Source of the DNA: Musa acuminata AAA Group
Lineage: Eukaryota; Streptophyta; Magnoliopsida; Zingiberales; Musaceae
Assembly: GCF_036884655.1 (NCBI RefSeq)
Contig: NC_088345.1
Coordinates: 33,977,501 to 34,041,500 of the forward strand
Reading direction: 5' to 3'
Length of the DNA stretch: 64,000 bases
Shown: piece after piece, positions 35,160-46,046 of the stretch
Layout of the letters: every line of letters begins with the position of its first letter
Numbering within the stretch: the stretch's first letter is position 1
Translations under genes and position numbers: made by a program
The notes under the pieces: model-generated
The model's input: the letters and a program-made list of their open reading frames with translations, nothing else
What the model was told of the DNA's origin: nothing
Database searches by the model: none

Positions 35160-35942
35160 AATTATTTTTCAAATGTTATTACTATTACATGCCTTGACAA
35201 CGCTTGATCAAATAACATGTTGCAAATTATGTGACAAATATTTTTAACCAAATGCATGTAAGAAGTTCATTTTTCGGGTTGTATGCTAAAAATGGGATGT
35301 TCCCGTACACTCTTATGAAAACTCTTTGGAAAATGACTTTCCTCCGTCAAGCAAAAACAATAAAGAGATATATGTGTCATGACTTCCTTTATATGCTTGA
35401 TAATGCTATCATGCTTTTTGTTGATGACAAAGGGGGAGAAAAATATGAATTGATAAACACTATGTCATAGCTGAACTGCCATAATCATATCTATGTCATA
35501 GTTACAAATACTTGAGTGATGCCATAAACAATGTTATGCTATCCTTGCATCACCAAGAGATATGTGAACATGTACTATAGTTTGCATCATATCTTGATTT
35601 GATATTGTGAAGAAAATGCAAACTTACTAGAAAATCTCAAATGTGAGCATCATGTAAAAAGTCCTTCGTAGCTTTATATGATTACATGATGAATGGTTAC
35701 AAACACTATCATACAAACTTGATGATGTATGTCATGCCTTGACATAATTCTTGAAGAGATACATCATGATAGGCATCATGATGGGTGCATTGATAAGTTT
35801 AACTGATCTAACTTATCAATACGTCACTTGAATTCTTAGGTCTTGAATTCAAGGTTGACTTATCTCAACTATGGCATATAGATAGGGGGAGTTAAGGACA
35901 ACTCCTTTATCAATTGATTGTCATCATCAAAAAGGGGGAGAT
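35160..35942 (+). other. E2 post-pol non-coding region and polypurine tract
   Basis: About 780 bp without an envelope-like gene. It contains an internal polypurine-like motif (GACAAAGGGGGAGAAA near 35427), another (GATAGGGGGAG near 35880), and the terminal tract AAAAAGGGGGAGAT directly before the 3' LTR. The 79-codon frame at 35231 shows no homology I know of and is probably chance. Confidence 0.75.
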
Positions 35943-38276
35943 TGTTGAATCTCGGATTTTGATGATGAAGTCAATTGTCATTTGTTATCTAATCTATGTG
36001 TTGAGATAAGTGTGCAGGATTAACTACGATGAGAGTAAGACAAGCAGCAGGAGTTGCGCCGGAGTCAAGATCATGATCACGTTGGGAGTTCGAGAGTTCG
36101 ACGGAAGTTCGGACGGTCGTCGGAGGTTCAGAGAGAACAGATCCGAGAAGTCCAGAAGCTTGCCAAGCGAAGCTCGTCGGAACTCGCCAAGTGGATCGTC
36201 GCAAAGTCCAGGAGTATGCCAGATGTCCGCAGAAGGATCACCGAGGGTTATCGGTTGATCGACGGAAGTTGGCAGGAAACTCGCCGGAAGAAGCGATTGA
36301 CGCATCGGAGCAAAGCTGCAGAAGTTGTCTTAGAGTTAATCGTAGTTAGCATGATGATTAAGCATGAAAATGGGAGGTGATCCCATTAGCTTAATCTTGG
36401 GGCAATTGGGCCCCTGAAAAGATTCAAAGTGGGCCGAATGGAGTGAACCATTCGGACCCTGATTGCACCAGGAGGTGCAACCGCCCCAGCCAGGAGGTGC
36501 AACCGCCTGGGCTGTGGGGTTGGGAGGTGCAACCGCCCCAGCCAGGAGGTGCAACCGCTTGGGCTGTGGGGTTGGGAGGTGCAACCGCCCCAGCCAGGAG
36601 GTGCAACCGCCTGGGCTGTGGGGTTGGGAGGTGCAACCGCCCCAGCCAGGAGGTGCAACCGCCAGGGCTGCGAGGCTGGGAGGTGCAACCGCCCCAGCCA
36701 AGAGGTTGCACCGCCAGAGCTCAAGTTCCGAGCTCTGCCAGGCGATGCAACCACCGAGCTCAGTCTTCAAGCTATGGCAGAGAGGTGCATCAGCCTGAGC
36801 TCAGTCTCGAGCTCTGCCAGGTGATGGAATCACCGAGCTCAGTCTTCGAGCTCTGGCAGAGAGGTGGATCAGCCTGAGCTCAGCTTGGAGCTCTGCCAGG
36901 TGATGCAACCACCGAGCTCAATTCCGAGCTCTTCCAGGTGATGCAATCACCAAGCTCAGTCTTCGAGCTCTGCCAGGTGATGCAACCATCGAGCTCTGGC
37001 AGAGAGAAGCAATCGGCAGAGCTCAGTCTTCGAGCTCAGCCAGGCGGTGCCACCTCTCCAGTCGAGATGTGCAACCGCCTGATCCCAGAATTCTGGGATT
37101 TGATCGATTTGATCGTTTTGAGCTCGAATTTTGAATTGGGTTGGGGCCTATAAATACCCCACCCATTCAGCACTGAAAAGATACAGATCCACACCGAATT
37201 CTTGATCTTTTCAGTGATTCTAAGAGCTCAAATTTGTGTAAAGTCCTAAAGTTCTTCTCCTTCTGTTCTTCAAGTTTTGAGTTGTAAAGAGAGGAGAGAA
37301 AGGATCTGTAAAGGTTGTCTCCTAAGCCTGTCAAAAGGAGAGAAATTGTAAGAGGGAAGTTTGGCCTTCGCCCATTGAAGGAAGGCACCTAGTTGACGTC
37401 GGCAACCTCATCGGTGGAGGAAGCCAAAAGTGGAGTAGGTCAAGGCTGACCGAACCACTCTAAATCTCTGGTTTGCGTTTATTTTCGAGCACTTTATCAT
37501 TACTGCAAACCTCCCTCATCACTACTGCTCTCTGCGCTTTCACGAACAAGTTCTAAGTGCTGTTCTTCCAAATCTGCATTCAGACGTAAATTCGTATTTT
37601 CATACATTACAGTTTACGTTTACGTTTGATTCTGCAAAACTGTTTTCCGCGCTTTTACGAACGAGCTTCCTTGCAGTTTACGCTTACATTTTAATCCTAT
37701 TAATAACTGCAATCTGTCCTCTACGATTTTACGAACGAGTTTCAACATTTAGACGTAAAACTGCATTCAGACGTAAATCGGCTTTCCTCGCTCAATCATC
37801 AGATTTCAGTTCACGTTTACGTCTTGATTTCAACTGCATACTACCTTCTGCGAGTATACAAACGAGTTTCAAAGTTTAGACGTAAATCTGCGTCTAGACG
37901 TAAAACTGCGTTTAGACGTAAATCTGCGTTTAGACGTAAAACTGCGTTTAGACGTAAAACTGCGTTTAGACGTAAAACTACGTTTAGACGTAAAACTGCG
38001 TTTAGACGTAAATCTGCGTTTAGACGTAAATCTGCATTTAGACGTAAATCTGAGTTTAGACGCAAAACTGCGCTTAGACGCAAAACTGCGCTTAGACGCA
38101 AAACTGCGCTTAAACGCAATCTGCGCTTAGACGCAAACTGCACTTAGATACAAACTGAGAATTTGCTTTTGCATCATAATAGTTTTTGAACGAACGCAGC
38201 TTTTGGTTTTTAAATTATTATAAGATTTCCGCTGCACTAATTCACCCCCCCCCTCTTAGTGCTCTTGATCCTAACA
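35943..38276 (+). repeat. E2 3' LTR
   Basis: TGTTGAATC...CCTAACA, 2334 bp, with the same internal layout as the 5' LTR: 52-bp minisatellite at 36471-36701, TATA box at 37149-37156, 18-bp array at 37874-38141, C-run near the end. Followed by GATGT (38277-38281). Confidence 0.95.
37149..37156 (+). promoter_or_regulatory. TATA box, E2 3' LTR
   Basis: TATAAATA identical in context to the 5' LTR. Being in the 3' LTR it could drive read-out transcription into element A and C sequence to the right. Confidence 0.6.
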
Positions 38277-38281
38277 GATGT
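38277..38281 (+). repeat. Target-site duplication of E2, right copy (GATGT)
   Basis: Second copy of the five bases at 28117-28121. Element A sequence resumes after it. Confidence 0.95.
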
Positions 38282-38843
38282 AAAAGTCTAAATCATTGGT
38301 TCCTCTCCTTCTTTTTGACATTTACAAAGGGGGAGAAAGTTATTACTAGCTTGCACACTTGAATGAAGAATTTGCTAGCTCGATAATTGTAATGAAGATA
38401 TTTGCTATATCAAACATCATAAATATTGTTACTTGCAAAGAAAAGCAAAGTGCAATCTTGCACAAAAATTCAAGTGTTGAATTGTCATGATTGAACTTAA
38501 GAATCTTGGTATGCTTTTGTGCTTATATGTTGTGATGAAAATCTAGCTTCATGTTACAAAAACTTGAATATCTTTTCAAATAGCTAGAGCTACTTCTCCT
38601 TTTTGTTGATGACATAGGGGGAGAAGTATATTGATGACTTCATGCATTGAATTGAATATTTTATATATATTTACATGATGGTTTAAATATTTTTCATAAC
38701 ATGTAATGAATGTTACTTGGATTTGGGATAATCCAAGTGTTCTATCAATGGCATATTGATAGGGGGAGTTTGGTTAAACTTCGGGGAGTTAAGGTTAACT
38801 CCGTTAGTCATCAATTAGTTATCATCATCAAAAAGGGGGAGAT
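38282..38843 (+). other. Element A post-gag region, right part, with polypurine tract
   Basis: Continues 25740-28121 after the E2 insertion. Contains CAAAGGGGGAGAAAG (near 38327), CTAGCTTGCACAC and GCTAGC motifs, CATAGGGGGAGAAG (near 38615) and the terminal tract AAAAAGGGGGAGAT before the LTR. No coding frame. Confidence 0.75.
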
Positions 38844-40377
38844 TGTTGAATCTCGGATTTTGATGATGAAACTAATTGATTGTGTTTAGATGTTTAACTA
38901 CATTTTGAGTGATGCAGGTCTACTCGATCAAGATTAGACAGTTAACACAAGAGGAATTGACGTTGCAACGGAGGAGATCACATTAGGATATTGGATGGCA
39001 GAAGTCTTCGGACGTCGGGCATCGGGCCAAGAGCGGAATTGCGCCAAGGATATCAAGGTTGCGGAGGTCAACCGCCGATTGGGCAACAAGCCGCAAGAGA
39101 GGACGATACGCTGAAGAATCGGATGAAGCGCCAACCAATAACGTGCCGGGCAACAGAATGTCAATTCGCGTTGTAATAATTGTCTAGATCGGAGTAGAGT
39201 TTTGGCTTGTGTGTGTAGGATTAACTACGATAACGATGAAGACATAAAGCAAAACAAAGTGTCGGAGTCAAGCGCAAAGGATTTGTTGTGAGTTCGAGAG
39301 TTCGACAGAAGTTCGAAGGTTCGTCGGGAATGCTGCCGGAACTAGCCGAGAATGAGTAGGGAGCTTGCCGAAGGGTTTTTCGGAAGCTCGCCGGAAGGTT
39401 CATTGGAAGTTCGCGAAGCTCACCGAGAAAGATCAGAGCTTGCTGAAGAAGCTCGTTGGAACTCGCCAAGATCAAATTGTGAAGTCTAGGAGCTTGCCGG
39501 GAGTCCGCAGAATGGTTTCCGAGAGTTCGTCGGAAGACCGCCGGAAGTTCGCTGAAAAAAGTCTTGACTTGCAGACTTTGTAATAGCTTAGGAAATATCT
39601 TTAAATTTGTAGTTAGTACGTTAATTAGGGTTAGGATTAGGTGTTAATCCTATAACCCAAGTAGGGGCCAATTGGGCCCGAGTTCAGACTGATTTGGGCC
39701 AAGTTTGGAGCTCAACCAATGAGCTAAAATAGTGTAGGCGGTGGCACTGCCCAGAACCCGAGAATTGAGCAGTGGCACCGCTGGATTGAGCGGTGGCACT
39801 GCCCAACACCCGAGAGGTCGGGCGGTGGCACCGCTAGCCTCAGGAACCCAATAGAATTCAAAATTTGGAGCCCAAATTTGAATCCTCTTGGGACCTATAA
39901 ATACCCCTCAATTCTCAGCTGAGATTACAACCTTTGAGAAAGCAATAGATTGAGATAAAAGTCTTAGAGAAGTCTTTAGCAAGTCTTGTTTTCAATTGCT
40001 TGAGTGTTCACCTCCTTCTTTCTCTTCAAAAATTTGTAAGAGTGTGAACCACTTGTAAAATGTTATAAGAGGGGTATTTGTCCTTCCCCTTCAAAAAGAT
40101 TTGTTAGTGGAAGTTGGGAGCCTTATTGAAGAAGGCTTCGCAAGTGGATGTAGGTCATTTGACCGAACCACTTTAAATTGGCGTGTTCATTGAATGTGTG
40201 AGTACTTACCTTTTTGCAATCATTATCTACTCGGCAGCAAGTTTTCATTTTTCACTTTACTCAAGTTACTATCAAAACGAAATCTCCTTATATTTACGAA
40301 TTTGTTTTCGAACTTACAAGTTTTAATCCGCTGCACTAATTCACCCCCCCCCCTCTTAGTGCCGCTCCGATCCTAAC
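38844..40377 (+). repeat. Element A 3' LTR
   Basis: TGTTGAATCTCGG...CCTAAC, about 1.53 kb. U3 carries GGCGGTGGCAC-type palindromes (39737-39832), TATA box at 39896, then U5 with a C-run. The final A of CCTAACA is missing or changed to T where it meets element C. U3 also shares the GACGTCGGGC/AAGAGCGG/TTGGGCAA wording with the B and C LTRs. Confidence 0.85.
39896..39903 (+). promoter_or_regulatory. TATA box, element A 3' LTR
   Basis: TATAAATA in GGACCTATAAATACCCC. It is the only complete promoter left in element A, since the 5' LTR lost this part. Confidence 0.65.
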
Positions 40378-40615
40378 TCTCCTCACTATGAAATTTAAAA
40401 AGTTCATTAAACAAGAATTAAAGAATAAAAATGAACTTAAAAATAAGTTGTTAAAGAATAAGAGAGCACTCAAAGTGACTTGGAATGAAATGAGTGCATC
40501 CGTAGACGAGGAGCAAACTGATGAAGACGAAGTGGTGAACTTTGCTTTGGTGACTCTCATCAATGAGGTAAACAACTCAAACGAAACTTCTTTAGTTTAC
40601 TTTGAAATTACATAA
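40378..40615 (+). pseudogene. Element C gag C-terminus ending in YFEIT
   Basis: Open from the A/C junction to the stop at 40613-40615. LLTMKFKKFIKQ corresponds to LLTRKFKKFFKR of the E2 Gag, and TWNEMSASVDEEQTDEDEVVNFALV to its acidic tail. The knuckle segment between them is absent. It ends SLVYFEIT, as in A and B, and even the bases after the stop (TAATGCTTTTCATGAG) resemble the other two copies. It cannot be expressed as gag because its start is gone. Confidence 0.8.
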
Positions 40616-42571
40616 TGCTTTTCATGAGTTATTATTAATTTAGTTTAGGAAATTTATTTTTCTTAAAAATTATATGTTTAATAATGTAATAAAAATGTAA
40701 AAATTGGGATCATGCTAGTAATTTTAAAAATGATGATGAAAATTGCATGTTGTATGTTAAAGGAATAAAATGTTAGATTTAAATCTAATGATAATCTTAT
40801 GTATGTTTTTTAAAAAGAAATAATGTGTATCTTGATGATTTCTGATTTTGATTGAAACCATGCTTGATGTCTTAACGAAAATGTTAAGAGGTTTGATTTC
40901 ATGCTTAATGTGAAATTATGCATGATAATTTTTATGATTCATGGCTTATTGATCTTTATCGCAATGAAAATTGCTTTTTCGGTTATAAACAAGATGGATG
41001 GTTTTTATAACGAAACTTATTTTTTGATCCTAAACTTTGATGCATGTTTTTATTTGGCATAAATGAAAAAGGCATGCTTCTATGAAATCAATCTTATGAA
41101 TTGAATCATTAAAAAAAAAAGAAAGCTTTCTCCTTAAAAAATTTCTCTACTTTATTGACTTTTTAAAAAGGAAAGACTAATGAATCAATTTTTTTTTAGA
41201 ATCACTTGAAAATGATTTTGATTCAACGATTTGAATTTGAATGAGTTTTATCTTGATTTCTTGGAATTACTTAAGATTTTTTAATCAAGATCTCTTCTTT
41301 GTACTCCTACAATTTTTCTTGGTATTTTACGAAAGAGGAGATTTTCTATATGAATCATAAGATTTCTTATGCATGAATTGAAATCTTTTTCTCCTACATT
41401 TCCTTTTGCGATTTACTAAAGAGAATATCATTTTCGAAATTCGTGACTTAAAATTTCATTTGAATATCTTTTATTATTTGATCTCCTAAGATTTCTCTTT
41501 GAATATTTAAGAGGAAATTTGTCAAAATGAATCATGTCTTTTGGTATTCACATGATCTTATCTTTCATGATATGATTTTTTGTCTTTGTATAATTCTTTG
41601 TATTCTTGAAGTATATCTCATCACCTAATTCTTCTTGATATTTTTCATGTAATGATATGAATGCATGAAATACTCATGATATTGTTTTAATGCTCTAAAA
41701 TGATATAAATTTGCTAGCTTATGAGTATCATGTATGATATGATGATTGATTTCTTTTTAGTATCATGCATAGAGTAAGGATGATATGTAAAGTTTTAAAA
41801 CTGTGCATAATGTAAATTGAAACTATAATGATGCATAAATATATTGAAATAAGGTTGATATTTTACTTTTGTCATGATGTGAAGATTGATAAAAAGGGAA
41901 AAGAATTACAACATTGTACTCTTCCATTCTCTTTGACAATGACATAGAGGGAGTAAATTTTGCTAGCTTGCATACTTCAAAAAGAAGTAAAAACTTATTA
42001 GTTTGCTCATCTCAAAAGCAATAAATGCTATCTTGCAAAAGTGCTATCTTGCCTATCTCAAGAAGTAAAACTTGCAACTTGCACATTGCAAAAGGAAGCA
42101 AGAATCGCTAGCTTGCACACTTCAACAAGAAAGCTATCTTGCATTTGCTTTCGAAATATTGCTAGCTTACACTTTCTAAAATAATGAAAATTTTTTTTGC
42201 TAGCTTGTATGTTGTAGAACATGCTATCTTACTACCTTACATATCGAAAACGTGATAGCTTGCATGTTCTAATATGATGTAGCACTTGCCAAATTTTTGC
42301 TAGCTTGTATAAAACTGAAGATTATATTTATTATGCAATGATTTGAACTAATATATCAAACACTTGATAGTTGTACTTCTTCTTTTTGTTGATGACAAAG
42401 GGGGAGAAGTATGATAATGTTATGCATAAGTTTAAGATAACATGTTGCTTGGATTTTTGAATCCAAGAGTTCTATCAATATGACATATTGATAGGGGGAG
42501 TTTGTTTAAACTCCGGGAGTTAAAGGTTAACTCCGTCATCAATTGGTTATCATCATTAAAAAGGGAGAGAT
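40616..42571 (+). other. Element C post-gag AT-rich region
   Basis: About 1.95 kb, no pol. The stretch near 41285-41345 (TCTTCTTTGTACTCCTACAATTTTTCTTGG...) matches 61560-61610 downstream of pol in E4. Another block at 41580-41690 matches the element B post-gag region. TTGCTAGCTTGCA-type motifs occur at about 41962, 42107, 42163, 42198, 42249 and 42298. Polypurine-like GACAAAGGGGGAGAAG near 42397; terminal tract AAAAAGGGAGAGAT before the LTR. Confidence 0.7.
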
Positions 42572-44171
42572 TATTGAATCTTGGATTTTTGATGATGAAA
42601 CCAATTGATAGTGTTTATAATTTAATCTATGTTTTGAGTGATGTAGGAAGCTTCGATCAAGGAGAGACAATTGAAGTAGGAAGAATCATGTTGTGCCGGA
42701 GCAAACATGTCAAACGATTGGACGTCGGGCCGGAGGATCAGTCGACGTATCGGCAAAAGGCTTCGGGCCATGAATTCAGGCATCAGGCCAAGAAGAGCGG
42801 ATATTGCGCTGAGGATATTGGAGTTGTGGAGGTCAACTGGCCGATTGGGCAATATGCTATAAGAGAGGATGATATGTCGAAGAATCGGACGAAGCATCGA
42901 TGAACCAATGACATGTCAGACAATATGATTCAAGCTTTATAATAATTGTCTAGATCGAAGTTGATTTTTATGTGCATAGAATTAACTACGATAGTAAGGC
43001 ATAAAGCAAAATGAAGTCCCGGAGTCAAGAACGTGATTTCATTGGGAGTTCGAGAGTTCGTCGGAAGTCCGGGCGTTCGTTGGAAGTTCTACCGGAATTG
43101 ACCGAGAAGTCCTAGAGCTTGCCAAAGAAGCTCATCGGAACTTGTCAAGAAGATCATCGTGAAGTCCCGGAGCTTGCTGGGAGTCCTGCGGAATATTGCC
43201 GAGAGATCATCGGAAGTTCACCGGAAGATTACTGGAAGAAACCTAGACTTATATACTTTGTTTAGCTTAGTAAATATCATAAAATTCATAGTTAGTATGT
43301 AATTGAGATTAAAATTGGGCCAACCCAATTAGGAGATAGTTGGGCCCAAGTTTGGGCTGTGTTGGGCCAAGAGAAAGGCCCAAATAGTGACCAAACAAGT
43401 GAAACCATCGTGGCACAGTCTCCAAGATTGTGTCAGGTGATGGTATTGCCAGTCTGGGCAGTGGTACCACCTACACAATATTCTAGGTAGTGGTACCACC
43501 AGACTGGGCTGTGGTACCACCCAGTGTTAGGCTGCCAACAGTGGTACAGCCCAGTGCAAGCGATGATATCGCCCGTACCATAAAATTTCAGGGGATTTGA
43601 ATTTTGGCTCCATTTTTGAAGCCATTTGGGGTCTATAAATACCCTAGCTATTCCTACATGGAGAAGTAAGAAAAGTGAACAAAAAATCTATGTTTCTAGA
43701 GTTGAAAACCCTTGTAAAGTATAGAGTCGGTCCTCCTAAAGTTTACAGACCATTCTAAGGGAGAGTGTGAGGGAAGCTTTATAAAAAGGGGGTGTAAAGG
43801 TTCTCTCCTAAGCCTGCAAAAGGAGAATAGAGTTATAAGAAGGAGGTTGATCTTTGCCTAATAAAGGAAGATCGTTAGTAGATGCCGGTGGCCTTGAGGG
43901 AAGGGGAATCGGCAAAGTGGATGTAGGTCACAACGATCGAACCACTATAAAAACTTGGTTTGCATTTCTATTCTTGCTATTTACCTTCACTGCAAACTAC
44001 TTACTTGCTTTACTTCTATTACGCTTATGAATATGATTTCAAAGTTAATATCTCTCCGAAATGATTTTCGTCAAAATCAGTTTTAATCGAACGAAGATTT
44101 TTAAACCGACGTAATCTTTCCGCTGCACTAATTCAACCCCCCCACCTCTTAGTGCTGACTCGTTCCTAAGA
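42572..44171 (+). repeat. Element C 3' LTR
   Basis: TATTGAATC...CCTAAGA, about 1.6 kb, both tips mutated. Strong similarity to the element B LTR read from its U3 end. U3 palindromes are of the form GTGGTACCAC (43475-43575). TATA box at 43634. Confidence 0.8.
43634..43641 (+). promoter_or_regulatory. TATA box, element C LTR
   Basis: TATAAATA in GGTCTATAAATACCC below the U3 palindromes. Confidence 0.6.
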
Positions 44172-45290
44172 AAAACTACTAAGGATATGATATCTATAAA
44201 TTTTAAAAATAACTAAATTTTTTATTCAAGATGTGGTCATCATCTCACTCGTGATGGTACCAAATTCATCGATCTTCACTAATATGAAGGTAATGATGCA
44301 ATTATCACAGTAGATAATACTGTTCACTAAGTAAAAAAGAAAGACACTATTATAATTTTAGATAAAGATAATGATCATATTACATTTAAGAGTGTGTACC
44401 ATGTTTCAGGTATGAAGCAAAATATTTTTTTTTGCAAATACAATTAATGCTAGAAATTATATTATTTTTGGTCCTAATGAAGTCATTTTTTATAATATAA
44501 AAGAATTAAATATAGATATATTACATACCGGTAAAAAAGTTTATATATTTTGTTAACATCAACCTCTTATGTTAATAAGATGAGTACAAATGATGTTGCA
44601 TCAATCTAGTATGCTAGACTTGATCATATAAATTTTATTAAATTAAAGATTATGATGCATAGAAGTTTAGTGAATGGTCTTTCCAAACTTACTACTTGTA
44701 GTAGTAATGGAGTTTGTGAAGGGTGTCAATATAATAAAGCACATAGGCAATCTTTTGAGAAATCACTTTGAAGATGTAAATTTTCCTGGGAGCTTATTCA
44801 AAGCAATCTAATAAGCAAGTACTTTCTTGTTCAGATTCTCATTATAAGCTTCTCTTTATTGATGATTTTATAAGGTTCAATTGGATCTATTTTGTGAAGA
44901 AAAAATAAAAAGTTTTTTTAAAATTTTAAAAGTTCAAGTTAATAGTTGAAAGTGCTCTTAAAAGAAAAATTAAAAGATTGTGTATTGATAATAACAGAGA
45001 GTTCACTTGTAATAGATTCTTCTTTTTTTCGTAAAAAGTATGAAGAACATATATGCAATTACACTGAAACAAAATGGTGTGATTGAATGAAAGATTTGAC
45101 ATCTCATCGAGACTTAGAAATGTTGGCTTCATGTAAAGAATTTATCCAAAGCCTTATAGGTAAAAGGTTTGGCATGTCAACTTATGTTATTAATTGAACT
45201 CCTCTTAGTCTAATCAATCTGAAGTATCTATATGAGCTCATGTTTGGTGAGAATCCAAATGTTAAATATTTCAAAGTATTTAGTTCTCCA
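44172..45290 (+). pseudogene. Old Ty1/copia pol fossil, left part (protease end to integrase)
   Basis: Conceptual translation in shifting frames gives copia pieces in order: CGHHLTRDGTKFIDLH, ILDKDNDHITFKSVYHVSGMKQN, integrase HHCC remains ending VCEGCQYNKAHRQSFEKS, then FIDDFIRFNWIYFVK and, before the break, LMFGENPNVKYFKVFSSPC. Many stops and frameshifts. Its wording differs from the Sireviruses, so it belongs to another copia lineage (Tork-like is a guess). E4 is inserted at 45290; the fossil resumes at 63438 once one target copy is removed. Confidence 0.8.
45286..45290 (+). repeat. Target-site duplication of E4, left copy (CTCCA)
   Basis: CTCCA before TGTTGAATC at 45291; repeated at 63433-63437 after the right LTR. 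Confidence 0.95.
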
Positions 45291-45931
45291 TGTTGAATCT
45301 CGGATTTTGATGATAAAATCAATTGATGGGTTAATTGATCTAATCCATATTATTGAGTTAAGTGTGCAGGATTAACTACGATAACCAAAAAACATAAAGC
45401 AAGTATACCGGAGTCAAGTTCGATGGACGTTTAAGAGTCCGAAGAATCGTCGGAGATGCTGCCGGAACCAACCGAGAAGAAATCGAGAACCTGTCGGAAT
45501 TTTCGGAAGTTCGCCGAAGAGATCGTCGGAGGTTCACGGAGATCACCGAGAAGGGTCGACTACTCGTTAAAGTCATCACAAGATCGGGAGCTAGTTGGGA
45601 GTCCGTCGGAAGAAGTTCGTCGGAAAGCTCGCCGGAACAAGACTCGACGTTCGCGGTTGAAAACTTGCTTAGGATGTGTTTTGTTATGTAGTTCACTTGT
45701 AATTAGGATTAGGATTAAGAGATAATCCTATATCCTGGTTAGGGGCCAACTGGGCCCAAAATTAGACTTGGTTTGGGCTAAATTTGAAGCCCAACAAGTG
45801 AACCGAAGGGTCTGGCGGTGGCACCGCCCAGCACTATCAATGTCTAACAGTGATAGGCGGTGGCACCGCCAGCATCGGGAACCCAAAGAGAATTCAAATT
45901 TTGGAGCTCAAATTTGAATCATCTTGAGGCC

Positions 45932-45939
45932 TATAAATA
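45932..45939 (+). promoter_or_regulatory. TATA box, E4 5' LTR
   Basis: TATAAATA in GGCCTATAAATACCCC. Transcription from here would run into the E3 insertion about 110 bp downstream. Confidence 0.65.
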
Positions 45940-46041
45940 CCCCTCAAATCTCAGCTGAGATTACAACTTTTTGAGAAACAATTGATTGAGAGAAAAGTCT
46001 TAGAAAATCTTAGCAAGTCTTGTTTTCAATTTGCTAGAGTG

Positions 46042-46046
46042 TTCTC
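46042..46046 (+). repeat. Target-site duplication of E3, left copy (TTCTC)
   Basis: TTCTC before the E3 LTR; second copy at 56202-56206. The uninterrupted E4 3' LTR reads GTGTTCTCCTCC at this place (about 63027-63038), which proves the empty site. Confidence 0.95.

Larger units (their letters stand above)
28122..38276 (+). mobile_element. E2: full-length SIRE/Maximus-type Ty1/copia retrotransposon
   Basis: 10,155 bp, bounded by GATGT duplications. LTRs of 2353 and 2334 bp differ by about one 18-bp unit and a few substitutions, so the insertion is recent. Internal order: primer-binding site, gag, in-frame UAG, protease, integrase, RT and RNase H, about 780 bp non-coding, polypurine tract. It lies within element A. 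A close relative, E3, lies at 46047-56201 in the opposite orientation. Confidence 0.95.
24358..40377 (+). mobile_element. Element A: gag-only Sirevirus-like retrotransposon, split by E2
   Basis: Order on the + strand: shortened 5' LTR (24358-24756), primer-binding site, short gag (24807-25739), AT-rich region without pol (25740-28121, continuing at 38282-38843), polypurine tract and full 3' LTR (38844-40377). E2 (28122-38276 plus one 5-bp target copy) interrupts it. The 3' LTR runs directly into element C without a recognisable target duplication, so that end was rearranged. Confidence 0.75.
40378..44171 (+). mobile_element. Element C: gag-only Sirevirus-like retrotransposon, 5' part missing
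   Basis: Only the last part of gag, a long post-gag region and the 3' LTR remain. The 5' LTR and gag N-terminus are absent because the A LTR abuts codons for LLTMKFKKF. Right neighbour is the old copia fossil at 44172. The LTR is closest to that of element B. Confidence 0.75.
45291..46046 (+). repeat. E4 5' LTR, first part
   Basis: Starts TGTTGAATCTCGG. Contains two GGCGGTGGCACCGCC palindromes (45814-45828, 45856-45870) and a TATA box at 45932. Broken by E3 after GTGTTCTC; continues at 56207. Confidence 0.9.

Noticed and set aside
35231..35470. 79-codon frame after pol of E2 as an envelope-like gene
   Set aside because: Too short, no signal or membrane segment typical of an envelope-like protein, and the polypurine-like motif runs through it.
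45291..46046. Solo LTR
   Set aside because: The missing half was found at 56207-56600 after removing E3, and an internal region and 3' LTR follow, so it is a split 5' LTR.
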